NCBI RefSeq assembly: GCF_027942865.1
Contig: NC_134520.1
Coordinates: 4,028,501 to 4,092,500 of the forward strand
Source: Odontesthes bonariensis
Taxonomy: Eukaryota > Chordata > Actinopteri > Atheriniformes > Atherinopsidae
Reading direction: 5' to 3'
DNA: 64,000 bases
The translations under genes and the position numbers were made by a program. Every line of letters begins with the position of its first letter. Within the stretch, counting starts at the first letter, position 1. This document shows, in pieces, positions 26,701 to 37,300 of this stretch. The notes beneath the pieces were generated by a model, which was given only the letters and a program-made list of their open reading frames with translations, ran no database searches and was not told where the DNA came from.

Positions 26701-29700
26701 TCAGAACAGTTATGATGGGCTGGCTCTGTGAATGCAATTCTCTAGTGCAGAAAGCATATTGCGACTAAAAGCCAAACCAACCCGAGTCTTTGTCAGTGCT
26801 CTCTCTTTTTCAAGTCCCATTCAATAATTAATCACAAGCTTTCAGCTAGAGGGACCCAACACATACGAGCTAACTCAGAACACAGGCTTCCAGTAGCCCG
26901 ATTTTTGAGATTATGTGGCACTTTCTTCCAAATAAAAAACAGATTATTTCCCATTTTCACCATCTGTAACTACTCACATCTCTGCAGAGATAGAAAAATG
27001 TATTGACTGATTGACAGAAGATTAATCTGCAAGTATTTTACTCATCAAGTAATACTTTAAGTGCCTTCTCTTCCTCTCAACATACCAAAAAACTCATTCA
27101 AAAACTCAACAACATTATAGCACCATCATCAATTCAACCTCAATCTCATTTTGTTCTGGATTGTTGGCACTACCAAGTCTGAGACTTTACCCGAGTCATT
27201 TCATATTCCAACACAATTAGTTAATATTTCAGGTAGTTCGATGTAGATTGTAATGTTATTAAATATTTACAAATAAAGATTTTACAAGGAGGAATTTTGA
27301 TCAATTTTTTTCTTTTCATAAGAATACGACACGATTCTAACACTTAATCCTTTGGACTGAATACTATCCGTGCCTTCTCACAGCTGATGAAAAGGCATCA
27401 CTCAGGGGACAGTCATAGATTAACTGGACCTCTGGGCCTCAAAGAAAACACAAGACTCTACAGAACATACCAGAACAGCAACTTACAGTACGAGCGCCAG
27501 AGATATGCAGAAAACGTTTTGAAATGTTGAACAAATATATTCACTTTATAGATCTCAGCAGAAGGTTCGGGATCAAACATCTCTTATGGCAGAGCAAGTG
27601 GAGCCAGAGGCAGTTACTGCTGCTTGAGGTCAGAGGTCAAGCAGCTGAAAACAAAACTCGCAGCTAAACATAATTATGTCTAAGGGATGAGGAGTGAACA
27701 CTTAAGATGCCGGCGGTCAAACGGTCCATGCATGACCAATCCAGGGCCACAGCACAGGGTGAGAGGTCAAACTGCTCTGTTAAGTCCAGGCAGGTATTAA
27801 AGTCACCTCGGGAACATTGGGTGAGGGGCACAATGAGACACATGCCGATACTGAACAGCTAAGAAAACATCAAATGGATAAACTCCACATGACAACATTT
27901 GGAAAACATTTTGGTTCAATTCCCTTACGCACTAACTAAGCTTGGTAATAAAAAAAAATGTTGTTACTGCTGTAACTTGAATTATGATCGACAACAAGTA
28001 CAAAATGGCCTGTAAAGCAAACTGTTGCTGGTCCATAAAACATTTTCTAAAAGAGCCATGGCCACTAGACCACACACACACATAAAATAGGCTCTAAAGA
28101 AAGGCTTTTGTCAGGCCCCACAGGTGTGATGGGACTGTGGATAAGAAGGTCATGGATGCTTCCTTTACTATGTCATGCTGAGAGATGTGACACGAGATGT
28201 GACATGAATGGAGGAAGCAGGGGGGTGTGGGCCATTAGCAAATGTGGCATTTTGGTCTGTGGACCACCCAGACAGTAAAGCTAAAATAAAGAACGAGAAC
28301 AACAAACATTAACAAATCTTCGCATGCAAAATTTACACAATTAAGTTAATGTCATCGCAAGCTCTAATAGGGGGATAAACAGCCCAAACCCTCAATAAAA
28401 TGAAGGCCAGGTGGAAAGCACTCTGACAGAGTCTTAACTGCCACAACAGCATCTGCCTGGAGGCTTTCAGGTGCAGACTCACCTCACTGCTTGCATGATT
28501 GTCAACAGAGCTGGAGTCCTAATTAATATAGATGAGACCACAATCAGAGTATTAACCTGTAGTCAAAGGAGTGCACTAAACATTCAGAGACAAAGCACAG
28601 GCCAGACGTCCACACAAACGTATGCCGACACCGACTGGGGGAAGGTGAACGTGAGCTGGCAAGCGCGACGAGACCAGACAAGCCCACTGTTTGGAAAAGA
28701 AACAGTGACCTGCAACTGTTCATGGCATTCCTCAAAGACACTAACACAAAACATCCCACTCTGTCTGAGAAAGACACTGAACAAAAGTCTGGAAAATCTT
28801 GAGAGCCCAAAAAAACACAAGACAGGCACACAGCCTTCATCAGAAGAGCGGTAAAACCCTACAATGAAGAGGTTATGACTGCCTATTAATCACATGACTG
28901 GGTCTTTTGAACTTCTCCTTGGGTATTAAGTAAACCAATACTGTACACAGAGAGAAGCTATTTCCCAGAGGATGAAAACCCATGCTCTTATTCACTGCAT
29001 GTGCTCCAAAACATGTCAAGCGTGGAAAGAAATGTGAAAGGTATATGCATTGTTAGGATCTCATTATTTTAAGTCTGTAATAGTAGGTAGAGGAACCCAT
29101 CCTGATACCATATGTAATACAGGACAGTCTGTACACGGTGAAGGAAAAGGAGCAGAAGGACCATTTTCAACATTCTGGGTTCCACACACAAGTCAATCTA
29201 GTCCAAATCCCTCATTATCTACCCGCTTTCTGGATTAGATAAGTGTAAGCAGAAACATAAAGGCAGCCGGAGACACACAGGTTGCTTCAGTATGGAGCAA
29301 GTGTTTTCTTTCTTCAGAATGAAAGTCAGCAGTCAGCAGTAAGAGGAGAACGGGGAGCTGTGCCGACTCAGTGTCTAATAAACTCTAATCTCATTAGACC
29401 TTTAACAGGCTCCAGGCTGGATTTAGAAGGCAAGGAGGGAGGAGGTAGATCGCAGAAATATGAGGGAATTTTTTTTTTTTTTTTTTCAAATGTAGCTCGT
29501 GTCAGTGGCTCAACAGAGAAAATTACAGGTGACTCACAAGTCCCTGCATGGATTGTCCAGAAGGTCACAGCTGCTCTGTAGACCTCTGTGGGAAATACAG
29601 AGGAGGCAGGAGAAACGTGTGAGCATGTTGAGAGAGTAGAGATGAATAGACTGAAGCCCTCTTGAAAACATTCCCAGTGGAAAGCAGTAAGTATAAGTTT

Positions 29701-32700
29701 GCCAGTATGTGGGCAGTGTGAGGGTGTAATGAAGGGGTTCTGTTGTGCAGGCAGAGGTCAGGCAGGCGGGCAAAAGGAAAGGCTTTAACAACAATATGAT
29801 GTCATCAAAGAGAGCCAGCATTACTCATCGACCTCAAGACGCGGGAGGTGCACGAGAATTTTATTGTGATCTCTCGACATGAAAAACACAAAGAAAAATG
29901 ATTTTTGTCCCAATCAAGAAATATTAAGAAAAGACAGGAAACTTCTTTAAATCAGAAAATAGAAGACCAAACTAGAAGGCTGTATTCCATTTCCTGCTTG
30001 TTAAAACTCAATTCTGTTGACGTAAATGTAATGAGAAATGATGTCAGGAGGAAAAGGCTTTCAAATGGTAAGAGGTCTATATAACAAACAGCCTCAAAAA
30101 ATTCCATGGTTTCAAGTTCTCATTACTAAGAGACAATGACCTAATTACATGCCCAAAAGGTTAGGAAAGAATAGAGTCTCATTTCATATCAACGAAGCAC
30201 ACAATGACACACACACACCGCAACACACAAACAGACTTCAATCTTTATCCCAAGAGCACATTATAGTTCTAAATGTAGCCTAAAATAAACTTTTCCTGAT
30301 CTACAACACCATTAAAAATGAACTGAGGGTTTTACAACAAAGGCGGAAATTATCATTACAGAAAGTCTATTTTTGCACTGTGGGAGTGCAGGCTCAACTC
30401 TCCAGAGAACCACAACGAAAACTAAAGACATCCACTCAGATCTCTAATTCCTGTTCCCTCTTCCCAGTTGGCTGTGACCCTTGGCCACCCTGACTCCCGA
30501 ACCCCGACCTTTGATTTCCTGACAGCTCAAACGGCTTTACTTGCTCTCACGCAAAAAATACCACAGAGCTATCTGTTCCAAGCCAGAGCGAACAAAATGC
30601 TATGTTTTATGAGTCAATAAGGCCAGAGGAAGACAAAACATCCACGTAACGGGAGCACCATGGAGGTGAGTCACAGACAACCGCAGCACAACAGTCAAGA
30701 CAAGCCTTTTCACTCCCCTCGTGAAAGAAATGCCAGGGTGCTGTGTCAAACAACTGCTGCAACCCCTGGAGCTGTTAAGAGGAGGGGCAGAGAGCCGGCT
30801 CGGCAAGGTTATATTCAATAAAACCTTTTTCCCTTTTGGTCCCGACGCCTTCACTTAACACTCATCAGTTTCTGTTACCGGTGGCCTTCCACACTCAAAG
30901 TCTCTCGTGGCCATTCTACACGTGTCGGTCAGTCAGGAGGATCAGAGGGGACCCGAAACAAAACCCTGTTGTGCATCTGTCAGGCAGTCCCCACCGTTCT
31001 GCCCTCCCAGCCATTATCTGAGCAGAGAAGAATCGGAGGTGGAGCTCTGCTTGAACAGGAGCAGCTTCAATATTTAAAAAGTAACCCCCCCCAAACAAAA
31101 AAAGGGACAGATGATGAACAAAAAAGAAATGGGACTGAGGGTGTCACCCAGGAGCAGTGAAGCGTTCAGTACCCATGGAGCACTGGTCAGAGATCAGGCT
31201 GGGCAATCTGTAGGAGCTTTGATCTCTGCCTTTTATGTTCCCAAAGTGTTACACCTGCACAGATGTCTTTTCTTGTTCTCTGTCATCAGCAGAATGTCTT
31301 AAGACAGCAGAAAAGACTTTAGAGACTTAGTGATTACCATGACATTCAACATATTCACTAAAAAAAGGTGAGGAAAATAGCTACTAGCACTTTAATGGAC
31401 CATTTTACACATTTATATACACCGACTTCATACAGTTCATGTATGAATGAGCGGTATACCTCAATGCCAACACAGAGGAATCGGCATGAGAGGTGAGATA
31501 ATGGCAGTTTCAAATGACAACCTCTTTATTTGCAGCAAACAGCCTTTTCAGACTCGGGGACATGAGGTGGGAGAGGGGGTGGGAGATTCCAAAATGCACA
31601 AACAAATTTGAAATGAGTACAAATCTTCTGAAGTGATACTTTGGCAAATGAGGCGGGTCCTCCAGTAGCAATTTACAGCGAGGCCTCTGATCTTCATACC
31701 TGCATGGCTGGGCAGATGCATTATCAGCGCTTTGACATTCCAATGATTCTACACAAGACCTTGACATCTTTTCATCTACCTTATCCTCCCCTCGTAGAGA
31801 CCAGAGCGGCTCAAAGAGGGGCCCAAAGGGTCTTTGGCTTTTTTTTCCTCTCTCCCACCCTCCTTCACATTTTCTGTAGCCGTCTTAAGTATGATTTGGG
31901 AATAATTATACCGTGAAATGTTAAGAAGTCTGGCACTTTAAAACATCAAGTTAAGATAAGTTAGCTAATTATCAAAGGAAAAGCTATTTTGTTTACAAAT
32001 CTTTTTTTTTTTTTAAATAAAAAAATAGTTTAGTCTACTTTGGCTCAAAGAGGACTGTAATGAGATCTCAACCTCCGTTTCACTGGGTTAAGAAATAGAA
32101 GAAGCTTGTGTTCCATTTTCAGTGTTTCACTGTTGCCTCCATCTCAACAGAAGTATCCGAATAAAACTAAACAAGCATCAACTACCAGGCATGTCTCATT
32201 ATTCTCCTGCTTCTCTAAATATACCCAACAAGTCTTCTTCGCGTTGCAGATGAAACCACTACCCTGTAGTCCCACCCCAGATTTCTGACAAACATTCACA
32301 TAAAGTGAAGCGAGGATCTCAAGTGCAAGACTGGCTTTACTGTACGACACTGTCAGCAACTAAGAGACAGCTAATAATAGAGAGCTTAAAGGAAAAGTCT
32401 GTCTGCCATTGACACAGAGAGAGGAATTATTTGGTGGCTAAACTATTGACTGCTCTAAATCTCTGCTTGTTGTAATGTTGGGCTACTAGTCAACTGGCTG
32501 GCTTGGAGAGCCCCATGATAACCAATAATCTGCAGCAAAGATTAGAGATCCGACATGCTGCTTTTAATCCAGACAGATTTTCTCTGTTTTGTTTCAGCTT
32601 GACCCTAACAATGAGAGACATAGATTGGAGTTCAGTAATGCCTGTTCATTCGGTCAGGATACTAACCCGGACAATGGTGCTCTTAGTCTGGGCTCGCTGG

Positions 32701-33047
32701 GGTTGCGCTCCCGGTGCGCCCTGGTCCCTCGCCCCACTTCCATGTGTTCTGGCCACGGCTCCAGACGTACCATTCGTGCAGACTACAGCTCCAGAGCCGG
32801 CCCTTCTGGGCCTCTGCTTGATGCCATCCAGCAGGCGCACAAGAAGGATGTTGCTCGGGAGTTCATCCACGGCACACTCCACCAACGTCCGGCACTCCGG
32901 GCAGCGCAGCTCCCCGCGTGAGCCCAGGATGCCTTGGAGACATCTGCGGCAGAAGGTGTGCTGACAGGGAAGAACTTTTGCAGAGGCATCCAGCCGCTCC
33001 AGACAAACAGGGCACTCGAGCAAATCCAGCAACACTGACTCGTCCAT
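5570..33047 (-). CDS. sh3rf1: sh3rf1 (POSH), E3 ubiquitin ligase and JNK-pathway scaffold, complete
   Basis: POSH is a cytosolic RING E3 ligase and scaffold that binds GTP-Rac and assembles MLK, MKK4/7 and JNK; it also acts in trafficking and apoptosis. Eleven coding exons, high to low: 33047-32667, 18275-18000, 17441-17346, 14171-13866, 10320-10210, 8727-8600, 7860-7690, 7193-6919, 6827-6508, 6219-5882, 5738-5570. All have GT/AG borders and matching phases; total 2571 nt, 856 aa plus TAA (human about 888). Domains: C3HC4 RING (residues 12-52), SH3-1 (about 132-190), SH3-2 (about 194-255), a Rac-binding segment with [11 protein letters not shown] and RHSMEI (about 285-345), a proline-rich exon with seven consecutive prolines, SH3-3 (about 433-490), and SH3-4 ending FPGSFVDSI at the C-terminus. 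The start is the only ATG placing the RING at residue 12. The first coding intron is 14.4 kb. Identification is very secure. Confidence 0.97.
8728..10209 (-). other. sh3rf1: sh3rf1 intron
   Basis: Intron between the polyproline exon and the exon beginning [10 protein letters not shown]. No coding segment or transposon ends recognised. Confidence 0.7.
10210..18275 (-). CDS. sh3rf1: sh3rf1 middle exons: SH3-1, SH3-2 and Rac-binding segment
   Basis: Four exons, each a whole number of codons with phase-0 borders, so skipping any of them would keep the frame. 18275-18000 (92 codons) carries SH3-1 ([15 protein letters not shown] ... [20 protein letters not shown]) and the first half of SH3-2 ([15 protein letters not shown]). 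17441-17346 (32 codons) completes SH3-2 ([17 protein letters not shown]). 14171-13866 (102 codons) carries the Rac-binding segment with [11 protein letters not shown] and [15 protein letters not shown]. 10320-10210 (37 codons) starts [20 protein letters not shown]. The introns between them carry most of the transposons in this half of the window. Confidence 0.96.
11418..12942. mobile_element. TTAA-flanked fold-back DNA transposon (Kolobok/piggyBac-type, non-autonomous), interrupted
   Basis: The element starts AGGGGAACTGCGGTATTTTC at 11422 and its reverse complement ends at 12938. Both ends are flanked by TTAA (11418-11421 and 12939-12942), the target duplication of Kolobok and piggyBac superfamilies. 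The inverted repeat is very long: about 290 bp of the left side (11422-11710) reappears inverted in 11880-12056 plus 12824-12938, with a central spacer around 11715-11880. There is no transposase frame, so it is a non-autonomous fold-back element. It lies in the sh3rf1 intron between 13866 and 10320. The right arm is split by a second element. Confidence 0.85.
12060..12823. mobile_element. TAA-flanked MITE nested in the fold-back element (PIF/Harbinger-like)
   Basis: A 764-bp insertion with terminal inverted repeats GCCCCTTTCACACTGC and GCAGTGTGAAAGGGGC, flanked by TAA at 12057-12059 and 12824-12826. A 3-bp TWA target duplication is typical of PIF/Harbinger. Removing it restores the outer arm almost exactly, so this insertion is younger. 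Open frames inside (for example 12185-12559) show no transposase motif, so it appears non-autonomous. It is markedly more GC- and CpG-rich than the flanks. Confidence 0.8.
14828..15404. mobile_element. Non-autonomous DNA transposon (MITE) with AGGTGCTGTTTACACAT ends
   Basis: Terminal inverted repeats AGGTGCTGTTTACACATA at 14828 and its reverse complement ending at 15404, extended inward by imperfect CGTTTTC/AAAACG sequence. Length is 577 bp with no transposase. The target duplication is not clear: the flanks GGCCACTG and GAGTGGCA look like an extension of the inverted repeat. The superfamily is therefore not fixed. It lies in a sh3rf1 intron. Confidence 0.7.
15445..15955 (+). mobile_element. 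5'-truncated LINE (L1-like) 3' end
   Basis: The frame 15494-15754 encodes a peptide ending [19 protein letters not shown], which resembles the last residues of ORF2 proteins of fish L1-type retrotransposons. It is followed by a short 3' UTR with an AATAAA near 15909 and an A-rich tail (about 15925-15955). The upstream part is missing, as expected of 5'-truncated copies. The domain itself is too short to be functional. It is a plus-strand insertion in a minus-strand gene, immediately right of the MITE. Confidence 0.6.
16601..17151. mobile_element. Non-autonomous DNA transposon (MITE) with TGGCTGTGTTCGAAACCGCC ends
   Basis: Terminal inverted repeats of about 25 bp: GGCTGTGTTCGAAACCGCC at 16602 and its exact inverse ending at 17150, continuing into ACT-rich sub-terminal repeats (CTACT on the left, AGTAGTATGTAG-like on the right). 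Length 551 bp with no transposase frame. The target duplication could not be settled. It sits about 195 bp from sh3rf1 exon 17346-17441. Confidence 0.75.
18276..32666 (-). other. sh3rf1: sh3rf1 first coding intron (14.4 kb)
   Basis: It separates the RING exon from the SH3-1 exon. No further sh3rf1 exon is needed, because RING exon phase 0 joins directly to the phase-0 acceptor at 18275. Open frames inside, such as 23461-23841 plus and 28471-28854 plus, have no splice support or recognisable domain. A hairpin lies at about 20645-20785. No transposon ends were recognised. Long first introns often carry enhancers, but none can be named from sequence. Confidence 0.75.
18646..18688. repeat. C run and (CCA)n microsatellite
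   Basis: A C run at about 18649-18659 is followed by an uninterrupted CCA trinucleotide repeat to 18688, inside the long sh3rf1 intron. Slippage-prone. Confidence 0.9.
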
Positions 33048-33171
33048 TCTCTGTGTGTTTGGCCTCCACTTCAGAAGAGCATGATGCTGATCATTTCTTT
33101 TTCTTCAGATGCAGATCAAGGACCGTCACGTCACTCCCATTCCTTGGCTATGGCCATGGCATTTGCATCAG
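32667..33171 (-). CDS. sh3rf1: sh3rf1 first coding exon: RING domain
   Basis: The exon begins at a cctag acceptor (first base 33171), carries 124 nt of 5' UTR and starts at ATG 33047-33045. It encodes [20 protein letters not shown] with C3HC4 zinc ligands C12, C15, C28, H30, C33, C36, C49 and C52, then [17 protein letters not shown], a motif highly conserved in POSH proteins. The variable tail after residue 78 is Gly/Ala/Gln-rich. The exon ends GTC CGG|gttagt in phase 0, joining [11 protein letters not shown] of the SH3-1 exon. The RING carries the E2-binding and ligase activity. Confidence 0.95.
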
Positions 33172-34053
33172 CTAGGAAAAAAAAGGGTCAAGGGAGGCAA
33201 ATTAATCAACTGTGTACACACATAAATAGGTCATGTTAACCATACAGGAGACGAGACATATGGCTGAGGCGGTGTACTGTTGTTTCAGCGGATGAGTGTT
33301 AGATTGTCACACTGATGGTCTGATAAATCCACGCTCCACATGAGCGTGGGGCTGGGTGATAAGTTGATAACAGCTAGAAAATCGTAAAACCACAGTCTTT
33401 TCTATGGTTTGCTTAACAAATAAGCGACTAAAGTTGATCTAAGGTACTCGACAACGTGATATTGTGATCCTGGACCCTTTAAAGGAACCGCACGGCAAAC
33501 AAGCAGTGAGCTCAAGAATAAAGAGGAGGATGTAAGAGTAAATTGGTCCAATTTGTCTTTTAAGAGGGACAACAGGGGGACACCAAGAGTGCGATCAACA
33601 AATATGGTCTGGTAAAAGATAAGAGAAGGAAACGCACCTGTCTATTAAACGACAGTGTATGAATACATTTCAATGGCAACCATCTCAAAGCTTGTACAGC
33701 AATATAGAAACGTTGTTCAGGACAATATTACGTAACACTTAATGACTAAAAATGCGTAATGATACTTTTTAACAGCGGGACTACTTTAAACATCAGACTT
33801 CTCTCATATATGCAAGAAATGAAAACTACCAAAGAGCATATTAAATTGTGTTTGCATGGTGGCGACAACCGCACGCCACCTAGTTTTACTTTAATGTTGC
33901 CACAAACAAAACAAACAATACATGGTGGAGTTTTTATAACGTTCGCAAATGGGGGAAAAAAAACCAAAACTATTTCTACGACTTGTAGAACTGGAGCCAG
34001 TTTATTTACGATGTTTCTAAGCACCCAGACAGCTAAAAGCAAGTCAGCTTACC

Positions 34054-34330
34054 TCTTCCGAAACAGGACTCCTCCTCTTGTTGCTCCGTATCTCCCAATT
34101 TTTTGCCTTGTTGCTAACGTTAAGTTAGCAACGTACTCAAAAATTTACTCGCCACTTATCTATTAAGTATTGCGCAAATTCTATCGTTTTGCTGAGATAG
34201 TTTTCCTTTCCATACGTGTGACTTACAGAGTAGACATACGCCTGTCAGAGAGTTAAGTAAAACCCAACATGAAAAATACACAGGCGAGACAACGGAACTC
34301 CAGCCGTACGCAGCGCCATGCTAGCACTTG
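34054..34330 (-). promoter_or_regulatory. sh3rf1: Probable sh3rf1 noncoding first exon and promoter
   Basis: A good minus-strand donor (GAG|gtaagc, GT at 34052-34051) could splice to the acceptor at 33171, making a noncoding first exon that ends at 34053. The sequence just upstream to about 34330 is richer in CpG than the AT-rich surroundings and suits a promoter. The transcription start is not determined. Confidence 0.4.
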
Positions 34331-37300
34331 TGTTCTGCTGGACTGTCGCTGAACAAGCGGAGAGGGGGAGGGAACATGGGGCCTTCAGGTTCACATAGGA
34401 AATTAGAGGACTCGACGAATGCGTCAAAAACTGGAGCCACGGAAAATATGTAAATAAAGTGTTGAAAAATTACGAGAAAAACACACCCTTTATCAAAAAA
34501 AACACACTTTTTTTTTTTTTTACAAAACTTTAACAAAATCACATTTTCTCCCACACGACCTAGATGTATCACAGTATAAGCACAACAAGATTTTATAAAA
34601 AACAAAAACAAAGTGAGAAACAAAAGAACTGAAGTGTGATGTAAAACAAACAACAAAGCTAAACGGAATAATTACAAGAGATGCAAAACAATCTAAACCG
34701 AAAACAACTATAAATGAAATGATAAAATGATCAAAATGGAAGCAGAACAAATTTGCAGAAAGATCTTGAAATGAGAAAACAATAAATCATCTCAAAGAGA
34801 TAATCAAGAGACGATAAAATGAGGAAAAACATCCGCAAGACTCACATTTGGAGACTAAATGTAACTTCATTAATATCTGCTCGCTTTGAGGGGGTCTTTC
34901 ATACATTTGTCGCCATAGGACTACATTGGCATCAAATTGTATGCTCAGGACGTCAACAGTGTAAAGTTAAGAAATTCCGAGGTGCAAGGAAGGCGGCGTC
35001 TAGCGTTGTAAAAAGGGCGTGAACTGAATCCTCCATTCTTAATGACATGTAGCACCGGGTCGAAAAAAAACATCCATCTCCAGACGTAATGGAGAAATGC
35101 TTGTTTATCATTTCATCCTTTGGCCACATCTACGGTCAGGTTTAGCAGAATTCTTAAAGTCGGTGCATTTTAATCACTTGCTTTCGCAACTTAACTCCAT
35201 GATGTGTTTTTTCTCAGTTTCGTTCCGTTTTATTTTACTAGCTTGGGTGATTTAGTGACAGTTTCCCCAACTTTCGCGTAAAGTTAAGATGTACTGTTCT
35301 GTCATGTAGATGTAATATACACTTATAAATTATGGAAAGCGGAATGATTGTTATAGCAAACTGAGGGCTGAGAGGTCAATAGGGACATCTGGTGGTCACA
35401 TTTTGCAGCAATCTCTCGTGAGAGCTAGCAGATCCTTCATACTCCTCACGCGCTCTTCGACATTAAACACAAGTGTACAGCATGTTGATTCTATGGCAAC
35501 TTTTCCACAACACTAAGAGGATTCTGTCCTGCATATTCTCTAGAGGCCAAAGCAAAAATGATGGCCCCCATCTTTCTTTTTATATAAACAAATAAAAGAC
35601 CCACATGGAGAGGGAGATCACTTTTCCAAAGTCGCTGTTTTTATAGCAAAATATAAATTAGGGAGTAGACCTTTAACGTTTAAAGTAACCTTCACAGCAC
35701 AAGCACAGAACTGCACGAGAGAGCCAGTGAGACGCGGCCAGACAATAAACGTGATTTATTTTGATCTCATTCAGAGGACACTGCATATTGAGCAAGAGGG
35801 AGAGATGAAGGAGAGCAAGCAAAGAGCAATAAAGAAGGAGATTTATTTGTAGGTGGCCCTCCTCTGTCACACGTGATCCCAGGAGAGCTGGCAGAAGCCC
35901 TCAGGTCATATTTTCTCACTGTGAAGAGGCAGCACTCAACCCCCTCCACCTCCACTTCCACTTCCACACAATGGCTCCCAGCTCCCCTTTTTGGCTTGAC
36001 CCCCATGTTTCATCGCGCACTCTGCAGAGACTCTGCGAAAACGCGTCGGCAGAAATTATTTCAATGTTGTTCAGAAGGGCAACAGGAAATATTTGTTGAT
36101 GCTGAAAGCCAATCATCCTTCAAAATGACTGCACCTGAGGGTGAGAAAAAAAAATAAAAAAAGGATCACACTCCCACACCGACGGATGATGGAAGTTACA
36201 GCTGTGAGTGCAGGGGAGAACCTGACAAGACATATGCTCCAATTTCCTTGAAAGGATAGACCTTGACAAAAACTATTGCTCTCTTCGGTACAGCTAATAG
36301 ATATTCAAGATTGCAGGCACTGAAATAGATTGAATACCAATGAGGACACCCATTTTCTAAAAAGAGCAAAGTGGAGTTACACAGCTACAGCGATGTCTAC
36401 AAGCTGCCATTTCATTCTGTAGGACTGTTATCTCTTAACTGAAAGCAGCCCAAATCCTTTGGCCTAATAGATCAGGACCCTGACATCCAGTGATCCTCGC
36501 TTTGATAAAGCTTTTAAACTTACTCACTCAGCCTGAGGCATTCTGCTTTTCAAATTGCATTAGGGACCATAAATGAATTTCAAATAACACTCCCTGAGAA
36601 CGGCTGAGTGGCTTTATTTCCACATGGGGTGATTTTCTCCTTTTCATTGCGAACACTAAGCCAAACACACCAGCCGTATGGAAAATGCCAACCATAATTA
36701 AATTCATTACATTTCAAATGTAATGAGACAATATCAGGGAGTCCGTGAGACTCTATAGGTCATTTGTCTGAAGTGTCTTTTTGTTTTCCTCAAACAGTGT
36801 GCTTTTAGCGCAGTTGTGATGTTTAACATAGTTCATGAGCGCGGATCTGATGACATCTGTTTACTATGGCGTGTGAAACTCCGCCAACTTTGAAGTGATG
36901 TTGCAATAAATGCATGTTTACAGCCAGCAGGGTTAGCAGCACTGTTATAACGACATCAAGCTGAGCCTACGGCGTTATTCTCTTATTAGTAATAAAAGAA
37001 AGTTTATTATAAAATAAACCAGTGCTTTTTTGTCCAAATCCCTTATGCCGTCATTCTGGATGTTCCGATTGAATGAAGTTTCATGACAAATCAAATGAAA
37101 ATCACAACAGAGATAAAGCAACCACCCATGCATAACGCACGAAACAGTCAGATAAGGATCATAAAAACACAGGACTATCATGCACCATTAATATTCAATG
37201 AGTCAGAGCGCTTCCTTTCTGGCCCCTGACAAACAACCTGAAAAGAGTACAGATATGGAAGGCTAAGCTCAGCTTGAAAATACACAGGCCGATGACGAAT

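Noticed and set aside
28471..28854. Plus-strand 127-codon frame and overlapping minus-strand frames
   Set aside because: Low-complexity Thr/Ser/Gln composition, no recognisable family, several overlapping frames on both strands; judged chance.
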